Positions 40,025 through 48,624 of a stretch of DNA of 64,000 bases are shown piece by piece. Both the position numbers and the translations under genes were made by a program. This stretch comes from Streptomyces pyxinicus (GTDB lineage: Bacteria > Actinomycetota > Actinomycetes > Streptomycetales > Streptomycetaceae): the NCBI RefSeq assembly GCF_024753135.1, contig NZ_JANUGP010000014.1:124001-188000 (forward strand), given 5' to 3'. The notes below the pieces were generated by a model. It was not told where the DNA came from. It saw nothing but the letters and a program-made list of their open reading frames with translations, and did not search any database. Positions within the stretch are counted from its first letter, which is position 1. The number at the start of each line of letters is the position of its first letter.

Positions 40025-40090
40025 GCACCAAGCCGCCCCCGAGCCCGGTACCGCGCGCACCAACTCCACTCGCCCCCCACTGCCTAACGT
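40025..40090 (+). promoter_or_regulatory. Intergenic region with two GCACCAA motifs before the M20 gene
   Basis: GCACCAA at 40025-40031 and 40057-40063; the second is 21 bp from TAACGT (40085-40090), a plausible -10. GGTACC occurs at both 40017 and 40047. The same heptamer and spacing stand before the hydrolase at 30325. Suggests an internal promoter under the same regulator; low information. Confidence 0.25.
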
Positions 40091-40121
40091 GGCAGCCATC
40101 CCACCCTGGAGGACTCCACCC

Positions 40122-41252
40122 GTGCAGGCCCACCACACCACCCACCCCGCACCATCGCCCCTCGACGCCATGCTCACCGACCTCGAAGAACTGGTGACCT
40201 GCGAGTCGTACTCCGCCGACCACGCCGCCGTCGCCCGCAGCGCCCGGGTCGTCGCCGAACAGGGCGGCCGACTGCTCGACGCCCGGCCCGAGACGCTCGT
40301 CATCGACGGCGTGACCCACCTGCACTGGACCTTCGGCACCCCGCGCGTCCTGCTCCTCGGGCACCACGACACCGTCTGGCCCATCGGCTCACTGAAAACC
40401 CACCCCTGGCGCGTCGAGGACGGCATCGCCCGCGGCCCCGGGGTCTTCGACATGAAGGCCGGACTGGTCCAGCTCTTCCACGCCCTCACCCTGCTGCCCT
40501 CGCTCGACGGCGTCACGGTCCTGGTCACCGGGGACGAGGAGGTCGGCTCGGCCACCTCCCGGGCGCTGATCGAGGACACGGCACGGCAGTGCGCGGCCAC
40601 CTTCGTCCTGGAGGCCTCGGCGGCCGGCGGGGCACTGAAGACCAGTCGCAAGGGCGTCTCCGCCTACGACATCACCGTCCACGGACGCGCCGCCCACTCC
40701 GGCCTCGAACCCGAGAAGGGCGTCAACGCGGCCACGGAACTGGCCCACCAACTGCTTGCCCTCCAGCACGTCGCGGACACCGTCACGGCCCGCACCGGCC
40801 CCGGTACGACCGTCACGCCCACCGTGATGTCGGCGGGCACCGCCACCAACACCGTCCCGGCCCGCGCCGACCTGAGCGTCGACGTCCGCGTGCCCACACC
40901 GGCGGCACAGGCGGAGACCGACGCACTCCTGCGCGCCCTGGAGCCGCGCACCCCCGGCGCCCGCCTGGAGATCACCGGCGGCCCCAACCGGCCGCCCCTG
41001 GACACCGGTTCCTCCCAGCGTCTGTTCACGCTGGCCGCCGAACTGGCCGTACGGCTGGGCATGGACCCCCTGGAGCAGGCGGCCGTCGGCGGAGCGTCCG
41101 ACGGCAACTACACGGCGGGAGCCGGCTGTCCCACCCTCGACGGCCTCGGCGCCGTGGGCGACGGCGCCCACGCCGACCACGAGCACGTCGTCACCGCCGC
41201 GTTGCCGGTCCGGGCCCGGCTGCTGGCCGAACTGGTCGGAGCGGTGCGGTGA
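40122..41252 (+). CDS. M20-family metallohydrolase (peptidase/N-acyl-amino-acid deacylase)
   Basis: 376 residues. GTG 40122 has TGGAGGA seven bases upstream; the longer frame overlaps the dipeptidase gene and is a shadow. M20 metal ligands: His82 and Asp83 in GHHDTVWP, Asp110 in GVFDMKAG, Glu139-Glu140 in TGDEEVGS, and a C-terminal histidine in HADHEHV. The dimerisation domain is at about 175-290. Members remove acyl groups from amino acids (ArgE, DapE) or clip C-terminal residues. Immediately followed by a GNAT and an N-acylamino-acid racemase, so removal of a succinyl or acyl group from the L-isomer is the likely role. Confidence 0.92.
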   Translation: MQAHHTTHPAPSPLDAMLTDLEELVTCESYSADHAAVARSARVVAEQGGRLLDARPETLVIDGVTHLHWTFGTPRVLLLGHHDTVWPIGSLKTHPWRVEDGIARGPGVFDMKAGLVQLFHALTLLPSLDGVTVLVTGDEEVGSATSRALIEDTARQCAATFVLEASAAGGALKTSRKGVSAYDITVHGRAAHSGLEPEKGVNAATELAHQLLALQHVADTVTARTGPGTTVTPTVMSAGTATNTVPARADLSVDVRVPTPAAQAETDALLRALEPRTPGARLEITGGPNRPPLDTGSSQRLFTLAAELAVRLGMDPLEQAAVGGASDGNYTAGAGCPTLDGLGAVGDGAHADHEHVVTAALPVRARLLAELVGAVR

Positions 41253-42061
41253 ACCGCCCCGCCATCCGTGAACTCCACACCATGGCGGAGTTCGAGAGCG
41301 TCTGCCTGCTCTTCGCCCGCATCTGGGGCACCGAGCCGGACACCGCGCCGGTCTCCGCCGAGATCATGCGGGCGCTGTCCCACGCCGGCAACTACATCGC
41401 CGGAGCCCACGAGGACGGCCACCTCGTCGGAGCCTCCGTCGGCTTCTTCGGCGAACCCACCGGCATCACCCTGCACTCCCACATCACCGGCACCGCCATG
41501 GGCCGCGGCATCGGCCTGGCCCTCAAACTGCACCAGCGGCAGTGGGCCCTGGACCGCGGTCTGAAACGCATCACCTGGACCTACGACCCGCTGATCCGCC
41601 GCAACGCCCACTTCAACCTCACGAAGCTCGGCGCGCGCCCCGAGGAGTACCTGCCGTCCTTCTACGGCGCCATGGACGACGCCATCAACGGCGGCGACGA
41701 GTCCGACCGCGTCCTGACGGCCTGGGACCTCACGACCCCTCTCGACACCCACGCACGCGACAGCGCCGCCGCCACCCTTCCCGCCGGAGCCGTCCAGGGC
41801 ATCCGCAACCGCGACGGCCGCCCCGAACTCGGAACTCTCGATGAGGAGTTCATCCTCATCGACCTGCCCGACGACATCGAGGCCCTGCGCCGCACCGACC
41901 CGGCGGCGGCCCGGAGCTGGCGGCTCGCCGTCCGCCACGTCCTCGGTGACCTGCTCGCCGAAGGAGCACGCGTGACCGGATTCCACGACCGGCGCCGTTA
42001 CGTCGTCCACCGCACCCCCGCCGGGGGCCTGCCCCCTCTCTCCACCAGGAGCCACCAGTGA
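41249..42061 (+). CDS. GNAT-superfamily acyltransferase (COG3375-like), probable amino-acid N-succinyltransferase
   Basis: 270 residues, GTG overlapping the M20 stop. GNAT core at about 35-150: GASVGFFGEP, MGRGIGLALKLHQR (acyl-CoA loop), WALDRGLKRITWTYDPL and NAHFNLTKLGA. This type is known to sit beside enolase-superfamily N-succinylamino-acid racemases, where it acylates D-amino acids with succinyl-CoA. It is sandwiched here between such a racemase and an M20 enzyme. Succinyl specificity is inferred from that context. Confidence 0.82.
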   Translation: MNRPAIRELHTMAEFESVCLLFARIWGTEPDTAPVSAEIMRALSHAGNYIAGAHEDGHLVGASVGFFGEPTGITLHSHITGTAMGRGIGLALKLHQRQWALDRGLKRITWTYDPLIRRNAHFNLTKLGARPEEYLPSFYGAMDDAINGGDESDRVLTAWDLTTPLDTHARDSAAATLPAGAVQGIRNRDGRPELGTLDEEFILIDLPDDIEALRRTDPAAARSWRLAVRHVLGDLLAEGARVTGFHDRRRYVVHRTPAGGLPPLSTRSHQ

Positions 42062-43170
42062 CCAAGACGAAGATCACCGGCGTCGAACTGCGCCGGATCG
42101 CGATGCCGCTCGTCGCACCGTTCCGCACCTCGTTCGGCACCGAGACCAGCCGCGACGTCCTCCTGGTACGGGTGGTCACCCCGGAGGGCGAGGGCTGGGC
42201 CGAGTGCGCGGCGATGTCCGAGCCCCGGTACTGCTCCGAGTACGTCGACGGCGCCCAGGACGTCCTGCGCCGGTTCCTCATCCCCGCACTGCCGAAGAGC
42301 GGCGTCGCCGCCGCCGCCGTCGGACGGGCCCTGGCCCCCTTCACCGGCCACCAGATGGCCAAGTCCGCGCTGGAGTCGGCGGTCCTGGACGCCCAACTCC
42401 GCGCGTCCGGCGACTCCTTCGCCTCCCACCTCGGCGCCGCCCACGACCGCGTGCCCTGCGGCGTCTCGGTGGGCATCATGGACTCGATCCCCCAACTCCT
42501 CGACGCCGTAGAGCAGTACGTCGCCGAGGGCTACCTCCGGATCAAGCTGAAGATCGAACCCGGCTGGGACGTCGAGCCCGTCCGCGCGGTCCGGGAACGC
42601 TTCGGCGACGACCTCCTCCTCCAGGTGGACGCCAACGCCGCCTACACCCTGGTCGACGCCCAGCACCTCGCCCGGCTCGACGCGTTCGGCCTCCTGCTGA
42701 TCGAACAGCCCCTGGCCAACGACGACATGGTGCAGCACGCCCAGCTCGCCAAGCTGCTGCGCACACCCATCTGCCTGGACGAGTCGATCGAGTCCGCCGC
42801 CCACGCCGCGGCGGCCATCTCCCTCGGCGCCTGCTCCGTCATCAACATCAAACCGGCCCGGGTGGGCGGCTATCTGGAGGCCCGCCGCATCCACGACCTC
42901 GCCCGCGCCCACGGGGTCCCGGTCTGGTGCGGAGGCATGCTGGAGACCGGCATCGGCCGCGCCGCCAACGTCGCCCTCGCCGCACTCCCCGGCTTCACCC
43001 TCCCCGGCGACACCTCCGGCTCCCACCGCTACTTCGCCACCGACATCACCGAGCCCTTCGTCCTCACCGACGGCCACCTGACCGTCCCCACCGGCCCGGG
43101 ACTGGGCGTCGACCCGCTGCCCGACGTCCTCAAGGAGGTCACGACCTCGACGGAGTGGACGGCACTCTAG
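42058..43170 (+). CDS. Enolase-superfamily N-acylamino-acid racemase / o-succinylbenzoate synthase-like (MenC family)
   Basis: 370 residues, GTG overlapping the previous stop. All catalytic groups of the NSAR/OSBS subgroup are present: Lys163-x-Lys165 and Lys265 (acid/base pair), metal ligands Asp191, Glu216 and Asp241. The neighbouring GNAT and M20 genes favour N-succinylamino-acid racemase over menaquinone synthesis, since no men genes are nearby. Last gene of the series; a convergent hairpin follows. Confidence 0.92.
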   Translation: MTKTKITGVELRRIAMPLVAPFRTSFGTETSRDVLLVRVVTPEGEGWAECAAMSEPRYCSEYVDGAQDVLRRFLIPALPKSGVAAAAVGRALAPFTGHQMAKSALESAVLDAQLRASGDSFASHLGAAHDRVPCGVSVGIMDSIPQLLDAVEQYVAEGYLRIKLKIEPGWDVEPVRAVRERFGDDLLLQVDANAAYTLVDAQHLARLDAFGLLLIEQPLANDDMVQHAQLAKLLRTPICLDESIESAAHAAAAISLGACSVINIKPARVGGYLEARRIHDLARAHGVPVWCGGMLETGIGRAANVALAALPGFTLPGDTSGSHRYFATDITEPFVLTDGHLTVPTGPGLGVDPLPDVLKEVTTSTEWTAL

Positions 43171-43179
43171 CCGGAGCCT

Positions 43180-43194
43180 CGCCGGAAGCCGGCG
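43180..43194. terminator. Hairpin between convergent genes
   Basis: CGCCGG-AAG-CCGGCG, a perfect 6-bp stem with a 3-nt loop in the 43-bp gap between the racemase and the phosphotransferase gene; could stop transcription from both sides. Confidence 0.5.
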
Positions 43195-43213
43195 AACAGC
43201 GGCAGGACACCTG

Positions 43214-44302
43214 TCACCGGCCCTCCCGGTCGAGCCCCGTTCTCAGGGCCCGCTCGATCTCGGTCACCGGAAACCGGGTGTGCTTGTCGTGGGTGAGCAG
43301 GCGGTGGTGGAAGTCGTCCAGGACGACGGCGTGCGGGGCGTGCCGGTCGATGACCGCGCCGATGTCGGGTGGGACCCGGTCGGAGCGACGCCCGCCGACC
43401 CAGTCACGCAGGAAGGTCCCGGGGTCGACGCCGCCGCGTATCTCGTCGGGCAGGTGATGGCGGAGCAGGTGGGTGGGCGCGTAGGAGCGGTCGTACAGGA
43501 GGTGGTCGGTGAGGAACGCCTCCTCCTGTGCCGAGAGGGCGAAGTCGCGGCTCAGCGCGAGCCCGAAGTCCGCGAAGTAGACCTGCCGGCCGTCGGTGAG
43601 CAGGTTGGCGAAGTGCGTGTCGAAGTGGACCAGCCCACGCCCGCTCATGAAGCGCGTCCCCCGGAGCAGTTGGTCCTCCACCCACCGATAGGCCGACGCG
43701 CCTCCCGGCTCCGGCGAGGGCGCGTCGCGTCGGGCGCAGAGCCACTCGGCCAGCGTCTGGGGCACGTGCTCCAGGAAAAGGACCAGGCTCCACGCGGACC
43801 GTCCGATGGCCTCCAGCCGCCGCCGCACGGCCGGTGACCCGTCCCAGTGCGCGACGGCCCCTTCCACGCCACCGAACCCGTCGACGAAGCCGGCCGGCGG
43901 GCTGTCGGGCAGCACCCGCCAGTGGTGGAGCAGCGGGAAACCCGCGTAGGCGTCTTTCAGCACCCACCCGGTGGTCATGAGGTGCACGGCCAGCTCACGC
44001 CAGGCCCCGAAGCCCGCCGACCCGATTCCGTACTGGTAGCAGAGCGGAAGGCCGAAGAGGTTGGCGGTCGACCGCACATGCTCCGGCCGCAGTTCCAGGT
44101 CTGCCAGCGGCACCCGCTTGACGAAGACGCGTACCCCCGCGACCTCCAGCTCCGCGGACCTGCCGCCGATGCCGGAACCGAGGGTGGGCGCTGCGGCCAC
44201 CGCCTCCTTGAGCCGGCGGTCGCTCAGCAGGGACAGCCGCGTCCCGACGTCCGCGTAGGCGGCGACTCGCGCGGCATGTCCCGACTCGGTCAGGTCCGAC
44301 AT
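43214..44302 (-). CDS. Kinase-fold phosphotransferase
   Basis: 362 residues. ATG at 44302 (MSDLTESGH) has GAGGG eight bases upstream; the frame upstream overlaps the neighbouring gene. Protein-kinase-like fold: VRVFVKRVPL (ATP lysine near 58), catalytic GLVHFDTHFANLL (Asp near 243) and FADFGLA (metal Asp). This arrangement fits aminoglycoside/choline phosphotransferase-like or lipopolysaccharide kinase-like proteins more than Hanks kinases. Starts 11 bp after the upstream gene, so both form one unit. Substrate unknown. Confidence 0.8.
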   Translation of the reverse strand: MSDLTESGHAARVAAYADVGTRLSLLSDRRLKEAVAAAPTLGSGIGGRSAELEVAGVRVFVKRVPLADLELRPEHVRSTANLFGLPLCYQYGIGSAGFGAWRELAVHLMTTGWVLKDAYAGFPLLHHWRVLPDSPPAGFVDGFGGVEGAVAHWDGSPAVRRRLEAIGRSAWSLVLFLEHVPQTLAEWLCARRDAPSPEPGGASAYRWVEDQLLRGTRFMSGRGLVHFDTHFANLLTDGRQVYFADFGLALSRDFALSAQEEAFLTDHLLYDRSYAPTHLLRHHLPDEIRGGVDPGTFLRDWVGGRRSDRVPPDIGAVIDRHAPHAVVLDDFHHRLLTHDKHTRFPVTEIERALRTGLDREGR

Positions 44303-44313
44303 CCGAGGTGCCC

Positions 44314-45411
44314 TCAGGATCGCGTGGCCGTCGCACACCCGGCGCCTGCCGTCCGGCCGCCCTGTCCGACCGGTGTGCTGCGGTCGTAGGGATCGACCTC
44401 CGTGCCGGCGTCCGTCGACTGCTCGGTGCCGAAAGGCGGAGTCAGATAGCCGGTGGGAGCGCCGCACCCGCCGTTCGTCGCGTCGTACTTGTACGACACG
44501 ATGGAGAACGTCCCCGGTTCGGTGATCACCTTGCCGGGATCGTCCCAGCTCAGCACCAGCTCACGCCGGAGAATCGTACGGATGACCTCGTCGTCACCGC
44601 CTCCGTCGGCGCGGGTCACCGGGTAGACGAAGGTGACGTCGGCGGTCACCTGGAGCGCGCCGCGCTCGCCCTCCCGGTAGGTGAGCCGGCCGCGGGTCCG
44701 TATGTCGTCGCCGACCAGACGCGTGCGTGACGGCTGGAAGCGGCTGAAGAGCAGGAGGGGGTCGCTGTCCACGCCCGGTGTCCGGAACGCCGTCCTCAGC
44801 AAGGCCTTGACGTCCTTCTGGTGCGGGTTGACCAGTGCGATCGCCTTTTCAGGGCGCTCGCCCCGCAGGACCTCGCGGTCCAGGTTGGCCGCCACGAGGA
44901 AGTCCCGGCTGCGGGCGAGGGCTCGTTCGACCTCGGCCGCGCTCATCCATCCGACCGCCTTGGCTCGCGGCACGGTGATCCCCGCTGCGCCGCTCGCCCA
45001 GCGCGCCGCCGGCGAACCACGGTACGGCTCGTCGAGCGTGGGCTGCCGGTCGGAGACCGTGGGAGGTGCCCCGTCCGGGCGGCTGGTCTCGGCCGCCGCC
45101 GGCCGGGAGCCGGAATCGTCGTCGCCGAACAGGCCGGTGATCCTCCCCGGGACGAGCGCCGCGGCCAGCAGCACCAGCGAGGCCAGCAGCCCGATCACGT
45201 ACCAGCGCGTGCGCCGCCTGGGCCGACCGGGGGTGTGACTGCGCCGGCCCTCCGGGTGGCCGGGTGCGTCGTGCAGCCGGTTCGCCACCTCGCGGGCCCG
45301 CGCCGACGGTTCCCTGGGCGCGTCGGCGACCCCCGCCACCGACTCGCGCAGGAACCGCTCCCACTCCTCGTCCGACCTGGACGAGCCGCTCGGCTCCGCA
45401 CTGGCACCCAT
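44314..45411 (-). CDS. Membrane-anchored protein of unknown function
   Basis: 365 residues, ATG 45411 after a GGGGGGA stretch. A cytoplasmic N-terminal part (1-80, with SDEEWERFLRESVA and Arg-rich region) is followed by one transmembrane helix (WYVIGLLASLVLLAAALVP, about 78-97) and a large outer domain. The layout recalls actinomycete anti-sigma-like or lipoprotein-sensing proteins, but I do not recognise a named family. Two cysteines near the C-terminus could pair. Probably co-transcribed with the phosphotransferase. Confidence 0.75.
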   Translation of the reverse strand: MGASAEPSGSSRSDEEWERFLRESVAGVADAPREPSARAREVANRLHDAPGHPEGRRSHTPGRPRRRTRWYVIGLLASLVLLAAALVPGRITGLFGDDDSGSRPAAAETSRPDGAPPTVSDRQPTLDEPYRGSPAARWASGAAGITVPRAKAVGWMSAAEVERALARSRDFLVAANLDREVLRGERPEKAIALVNPHQKDVKALLRTAFRTPGVDSDPLLLFSRFQPSRTRLVGDDIRTRGRLTYREGERGALQVTADVTFVYPVTRADGGGDDEVIRTILRRELVLSWDDPGKVITEPGTFSIVSYKYDATNGGCGAPTGYLTPPFGTEQSTDAGTEVDPYDRSTPVGQGGRTAGAGCATATRS

Positions 45412-45563
45412 GTTCCCCCCGCGATCCGCTGTCGCTCGCCGCCCACCCCCGAGGCCGCATTCGCATGATCGCACAGCGCACTGACAGCGAGGACGGCGGT
45501 GCGCAGGCCGGGGTGGTCCGGCCGATGGGGGAGAGTGCCGCCGCCCGCCAGGGAACGCGGTCC

Positions 45564-45893
45564 CTACGCCGGGTGCGCCGCCGCGTCCCTGGACAACCGG
45601 ACGGCCGCCAGCAGGCTCAGGCCGGGCTCCGCCTCCCGCAGGGCCTTGACGGCGGCCACCGAGTCCGCGGGGCCCGCGTACCCGGACGCGGCGAGGCGCT
45701 GGTGCACCCAGCGGGCGCGCAGGACCGCGTCGGGGGTGGTGGCCGCCTCCGCGACCAAGGCGGCGGCGCGCTCCAGACCGGGACGCTGTGCGTCGGTCGC
45801 CTCGGCGAGGGCGTCGCGCAGGGCCGCGGCGACGGCGTCCGCGTCCCGCAGGACGAGGACATGGAGTTCCGGTGTGCGTCGTAGTCCGAACAT
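45564..45893 (-). CDS. Small hypothetical protein
   Basis: 109 residues from ATG 45893 (MFGLRRTPELHV); ribosome site weak (GGGAT), so a start further upstream (45929) is possible. Alanine-rich helical protein with good codon usage for the genome and no recognised motif. Not membrane-bound. A 152-bp gap separates it from the next minus-strand gene. Confidence 0.6.
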   Translation of the reverse strand: MFGLRRTPELHVLVLRDADAVAAALRDALAEATDAQRPGLERAAALVAEAATTPDAVLRARWVHQRLAASGYAGPADSVAAVKALREAEPGLSLLAAVRLSRDAAAHPA

Positions 45894-46031
45894 GATCCCA
45901 TCGTCGGTGCCCACGGACCTGGGGCTCAAGGGACTTGAGAGGCTTCTGAGGAACGCGGTGCGCCGAGGCCCCGCGGAACGCCGCGATCAGGCCGGCCCCT
46001 GCCGTCAGACCTGTCAGACCTGTCAGGTCCG

Positions 46032-46481
46032 TCAGACCAGCCGCTTGCGGTAGTGGAGGCGGTCGTAGGGGCCGTCCACACGGCGCTCCACCACCTCGTA
46101 GCCGAACCTGGGGTAGATCCGCTGGTTCTCCCACATGAGGGCGTTCGTGTAGAGCCTGACCTCGGGCAGGCCGAGCGCTCGCGCGTGCGAGTCCACGAAT
46201 ACCAGCAGGCGCCGGCCCGCCCCCGTGCCGTGCGCGTCGGGGTGGACGGCGATGCTGTCGAGGAACAGGTGGTCCTCGCGCGGCTCGACGACGACGAGCC
46301 CCGTCACGGGTTCGCCGAGGACGAACACCCTGCCCGCCGCCACGTTCGCCGCGTGGTCCGCCTCCATGGGCTGCGGCACCACCCCGATGCGCTCGATGTA
46401 AGGGTGGTAGGCCGCGTCGGTCACCGTCCGCACGCGCGCTGTGTCGACGGCCCGCGCGAGCCGGATCACCTCGTTGCCCAT
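46032..46481 (-). CDS. GNAT-family N-acetyltransferase
   Basis: 149 residues from ATG 46481 (MGNEVIRLARAVD). Complete small GNAT domain: LFLDSIAVHPDAHGTGAGRRLL (motif A, HGTGAGRRL acetyl-CoA loop at about 80-90), EVRLYTNALMWENQRIYPRFGY (motif B). The long frame upstream runs into the cold-shock promoter and is not coding. Substrate unknown. Confidence 0.9.
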   Translation of the reverse strand: MGNEVIRLARAVDTARVRTVTDAAYHPYIERIGVVPQPMEADHAANVAAGRVFVLGEPVTGLVVVEPREDHLFLDSIAVHPDAHGTGAGRRLLVFVDSHARALGLPEVRLYTNALMWENQRIYPRFGYEVVERRVDGPYDRLHYRKRLV

Positions 46482-46690
46482 GCCGCGCAGACTATCCGCC
46501 CCCGGGACGCCCACGGAGCCGCGGACCACCCTGCTCACCGGGCCGGCGGCCCCCACTCTCCGGCCCGTCCCACGAGGCGCAGCCATCCTTCGCCGCCACA
46601 CGCGCCCCGCCGTTTCGCGACGATGCCGGATATCCGCGCCGTACCGGGGTACAACGTGTGGTGGCGCCCGCTGTCGCGGGAGCTGTAGCG

Positions 46691-46717
46691 ATGCCCGGCG
46701 ACGGTTGTTCCGGGCAT
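46691..46717 (+). promoter_or_regulatory. Stem-loop in the cold-shock gene leader
   Basis: ATGCCCGG (46691-46698) and CCGGGCAT (46710-46717) form a perfect 8-bp stem with an 11-nt loop, ending 5 bp before the AAGGA ribosome site. If transcribed, this structure lies where it could tune translation, as leaders of cold-shock mRNAs often do. Confidence 0.45.
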
Positions 46718-46738
46718 GGATGAAGGAAAAGAACAAGT

Positions 46739-46942
46739 ATGGCCAGCGGCACCGTGAAGTGGTTCAACTCCGAGAAGGGCTTCGGTTTCATCGCCCAGGA
46801 CGGCGGCGGTCCGGACGTCTTCGCGCACTACTCCGAGATCCAGGGCAACGGCTACCGGGAGCTGACCGAGGGCGAGCACGTCACCTTCGACATCGGTCAG
46901 GGACAGAAGGGCCCCCAGGCCCAGAACATCGTCCGGGGCTGA
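46739..46942 (+). CDS. Cold-shock protein, CspA family
   Basis: 67 residues, ATG 46739 with AAGGA about 11 bases upstream. Full-length single cold-shock domain: [18 protein letters not shown] with RNP1 (KGFGFI) and RNP2 (VFAHYSEI). Binds single-stranded nucleic acid as an RNA chaperone. Monocistronic: a leader hairpin precedes it and a strong terminator follows. Confidence 0.97.
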   Translation: MASGTVKWFNSEKGFGFIAQDGGGPDVFAHYSEIQGNGYRELTEGEHVTFDIGQGQKGPQAQNIVRG

Positions 46943-46961
46943 CCCGACAGGACTTCGTCAG

Positions 46962-46999
46962 CGAGTGAGGCGGTTGCCGGCGGGCAGCCGCCTCACTCG
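46962..46999 (+). terminator. Strong terminator after cold-shock gene
   Basis: CGAGTGAGGCGG (46962-46973) pairs with CCGCCTCACTCG (46988-46999) over 12 bp, and TGCC/GGCA extends the stem after a T-G wobble to a GGCG tetraloop. Confidence 0.85.
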
Positions 47000-47042
47000 T
47001 TCCGCACCGCCGCGAGCCGCCGTGTGCGCCGCCGCGAGTCGG

Positions 47043-47411
47043 CTACCGCCCCCGGCCGCCCTCCTCCCGCGCCCGCTGGAAGGCGTCCGAGATCGTCTCC
47101 GCGGCACCGGAGAGAACACCCTTGGCCACGCCGCTCCCGCCGGACTCCCGGAGCTGACCGGGAAGCTCCGCCAGCCCGGCCGGCTTCCGCGGCCCCGACT
47201 CCAGGTCGAGGCGGTTGCAGGCCTCGGCGAAGCGCAGGTAGGTGTCGACGCTGGCGACCACGATCCGGATGTCGATCTTGAGTATCTCGATACCGACGAG
47301 AGACACCCGGACGAACGCGTCGATCACCAGCCCGCGGTCGAGAATCAGCTCCAGAACGTCGTAGAGGCCACTGGAACCGCCTCCGCCACCACGCTGTGCC
47401 GCGACAGTCAT
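47043..47411 (-). CDS. gvpA: GvpA/GvpJ-type gas vesicle structural protein (solitary)
   Basis: 122 residues, ATG 47411 with AAGGGG upstream. The GvpA core is clear: [39 protein letters not shown] and [15 protein letters not shown] (residues 17-70), followed by a 50-residue Gly/Arg/Ala tail longer than in classical GvpA. Such proteins form the shell of gas vesicles, but Streptomyces copies normally sit in gvp clusters with gvpF, G, J, K, L and others. None of those is here; the neighbours are a cold-shock gene and corA. GvpJ or GvpS is an alternative label. Confidence 0.85.
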   Translation of the reverse strand: MTVAAQRGGGGGSSGLYDVLELILDRGLVIDAFVRVSLVGIEILKIDIRIVVASVDTYLRFAEACNRLDLESGPRKPAGLAELPGQLRESGGSGVAKGVLSGAAETISDAFQRAREEGGRGR

Positions 47412-47606
47412 CACGACCGACCCCTTGTCATCAGATCCGGAAGGTCCCGCCGACGCTGCGCCTGGCCGCGACGAAGGTTGCCTGGTACGTCTGACCCGAC
47501 CCCGCGCGACCAAACACGCGTACGAGTCGGCGCCGCTCACCCACTCGCGCTGGTCCGGCGACGACCGGCGACGCATGGAATCGGCCGTCGGAAGCATGTG
47601 AGAGGC

Positions 47607-48596
47607 ATGGAATGCGTCATCTACCAAGAGCAGACCGGAGAGAGCGAGCGGATCGACTGCGGGGAGGCGGACGACGGATGCCAGGCCACCCTGGACCGAC
47701 TGACCGTGCTGAAGCAGGACGAGTTCGCCTGGATCCGCGTGGACGAACCCGGCCAGGAGGAGTTGCGGCGGCTGGGCGAGCACCTGAACCTGCACCCGCT
47801 GGCCGTCGAGGACGCGGTCAACGCCCACCAGCGGCCGAAACAGGAGCGCTACGGCGACGTGCTGGCGGTCGCCGTGAAGACGCTGTGGTTCGTGGAACGG
47901 ACCGCGGACGTGGAGACCGGCGAGGTGATGATCTTCCTGGGCCCGTCGTTCGCGCTGACCGTACGGCACGGGACGGACGATCCCACGGTGGAGGCCGCTC
48001 GTCGGCTGGCGCGGCAGCCGGAGATGGCACGGCTCGGGCCGGTCAGTGTCCTGCACGCGGTGACCGACGTGATCATCGACGCCTACGCGGAGGCCGCCGG
48101 CCAGGTCCGGACGGATCTGACGGAACTGGAGCGGTGCGTGTTCTCACCCGCCCGCGAGGACCTGACCGAGCGGATCTACTCCCTCAAGCGTGAGGTGGTG
48201 GAGTTCCGCGACGCCATCCAGCCGCTCGTCCCGGTGATGCGGCCCTTCGCCACGGAACGGGAGGACTGGCCGAAGCAGGTCGTGCCGTACTTCCGCGACG
48301 TCACCGACCACCTCACCCGTACCGACACCGAGATCCGCGCCCTGGACGACCTGCTCGCCTCCGTCCTGGACGCCCATCTGGCGAAGGTGGGCACCTGGCA
48401 GAACGACGACATGCGCCGCATCAGTGCCTGGGCCGCCATCTTCGCCGTCCCCACCATGATCGCCGGGATCTACGGCATGAACTTCGCCCACATGCCCGAA
48501 CTGGACTGGCGCTACGGCTACCCCTGCGCCATCGCCGCGATGGCACTCGGCGCGGGACTGCTGTACCGGGCCTTCCGCCGCAACGGCTGGCTGTGA
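47607..48596 (+). CDS. corA: CorA-family magnesium/cobalt channel
   Basis: 329 residues from ATG 47607; the nearest purine-rich site (GGAAG) is 12 bases upstream and GAGAGG is almost adjacent, so the start is not certain. Large cytoplasmic N-terminal domain, then two C-terminal transmembrane helices with the selectivity motif GIYGMNF (GMN near residues 290-292) between them. Forms a homopentameric divalent-metal channel. Confidence 0.93.
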   Translation: MECVIYQEQTGESERIDCGEADDGCQATLDRLTVLKQDEFAWIRVDEPGQEELRRLGEHLNLHPLAVEDAVNAHQRPKQERYGDVLAVAVKTLWFVERTADVETGEVMIFLGPSFALTVRHGTDDPTVEAARRLARQPEMARLGPVSVLHAVTDVIIDAYAEAAGQVRTDLTELERCVFSPAREDLTERIYSLKREVVEFRDAIQPLVPVMRPFATEREDWPKQVVPYFRDVTDHLTRTDTEIRALDDLLASVLDAHLAKVGTWQNDDMRRISAWAAIFAVPTMIAGIYGMNFAHMPELDWRYGYPCAIAAMALGAGLLYRAFRRNGWL

Positions 48597-48614
48597 CGGA
48601 CTCCTTCGGGTCCG
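48597..48614 (+). terminator. Hairpin terminator after corA
   Basis: CGGACTC (48597-48603), loop CTTC, GGGTCCG (48608-48614): a 7-bp stem with one T-G pair, beginning at the stop codon. Confidence 0.55.
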
Positions 48615-48624
48615 CCCGCCTCCG

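Noticed and set aside
42058-43170. Menaquinone-pathway o-succinylbenzoate synthase
   Set aside because: No men genes nearby; GNAT and M20 neighbours fit the racemase branch better.
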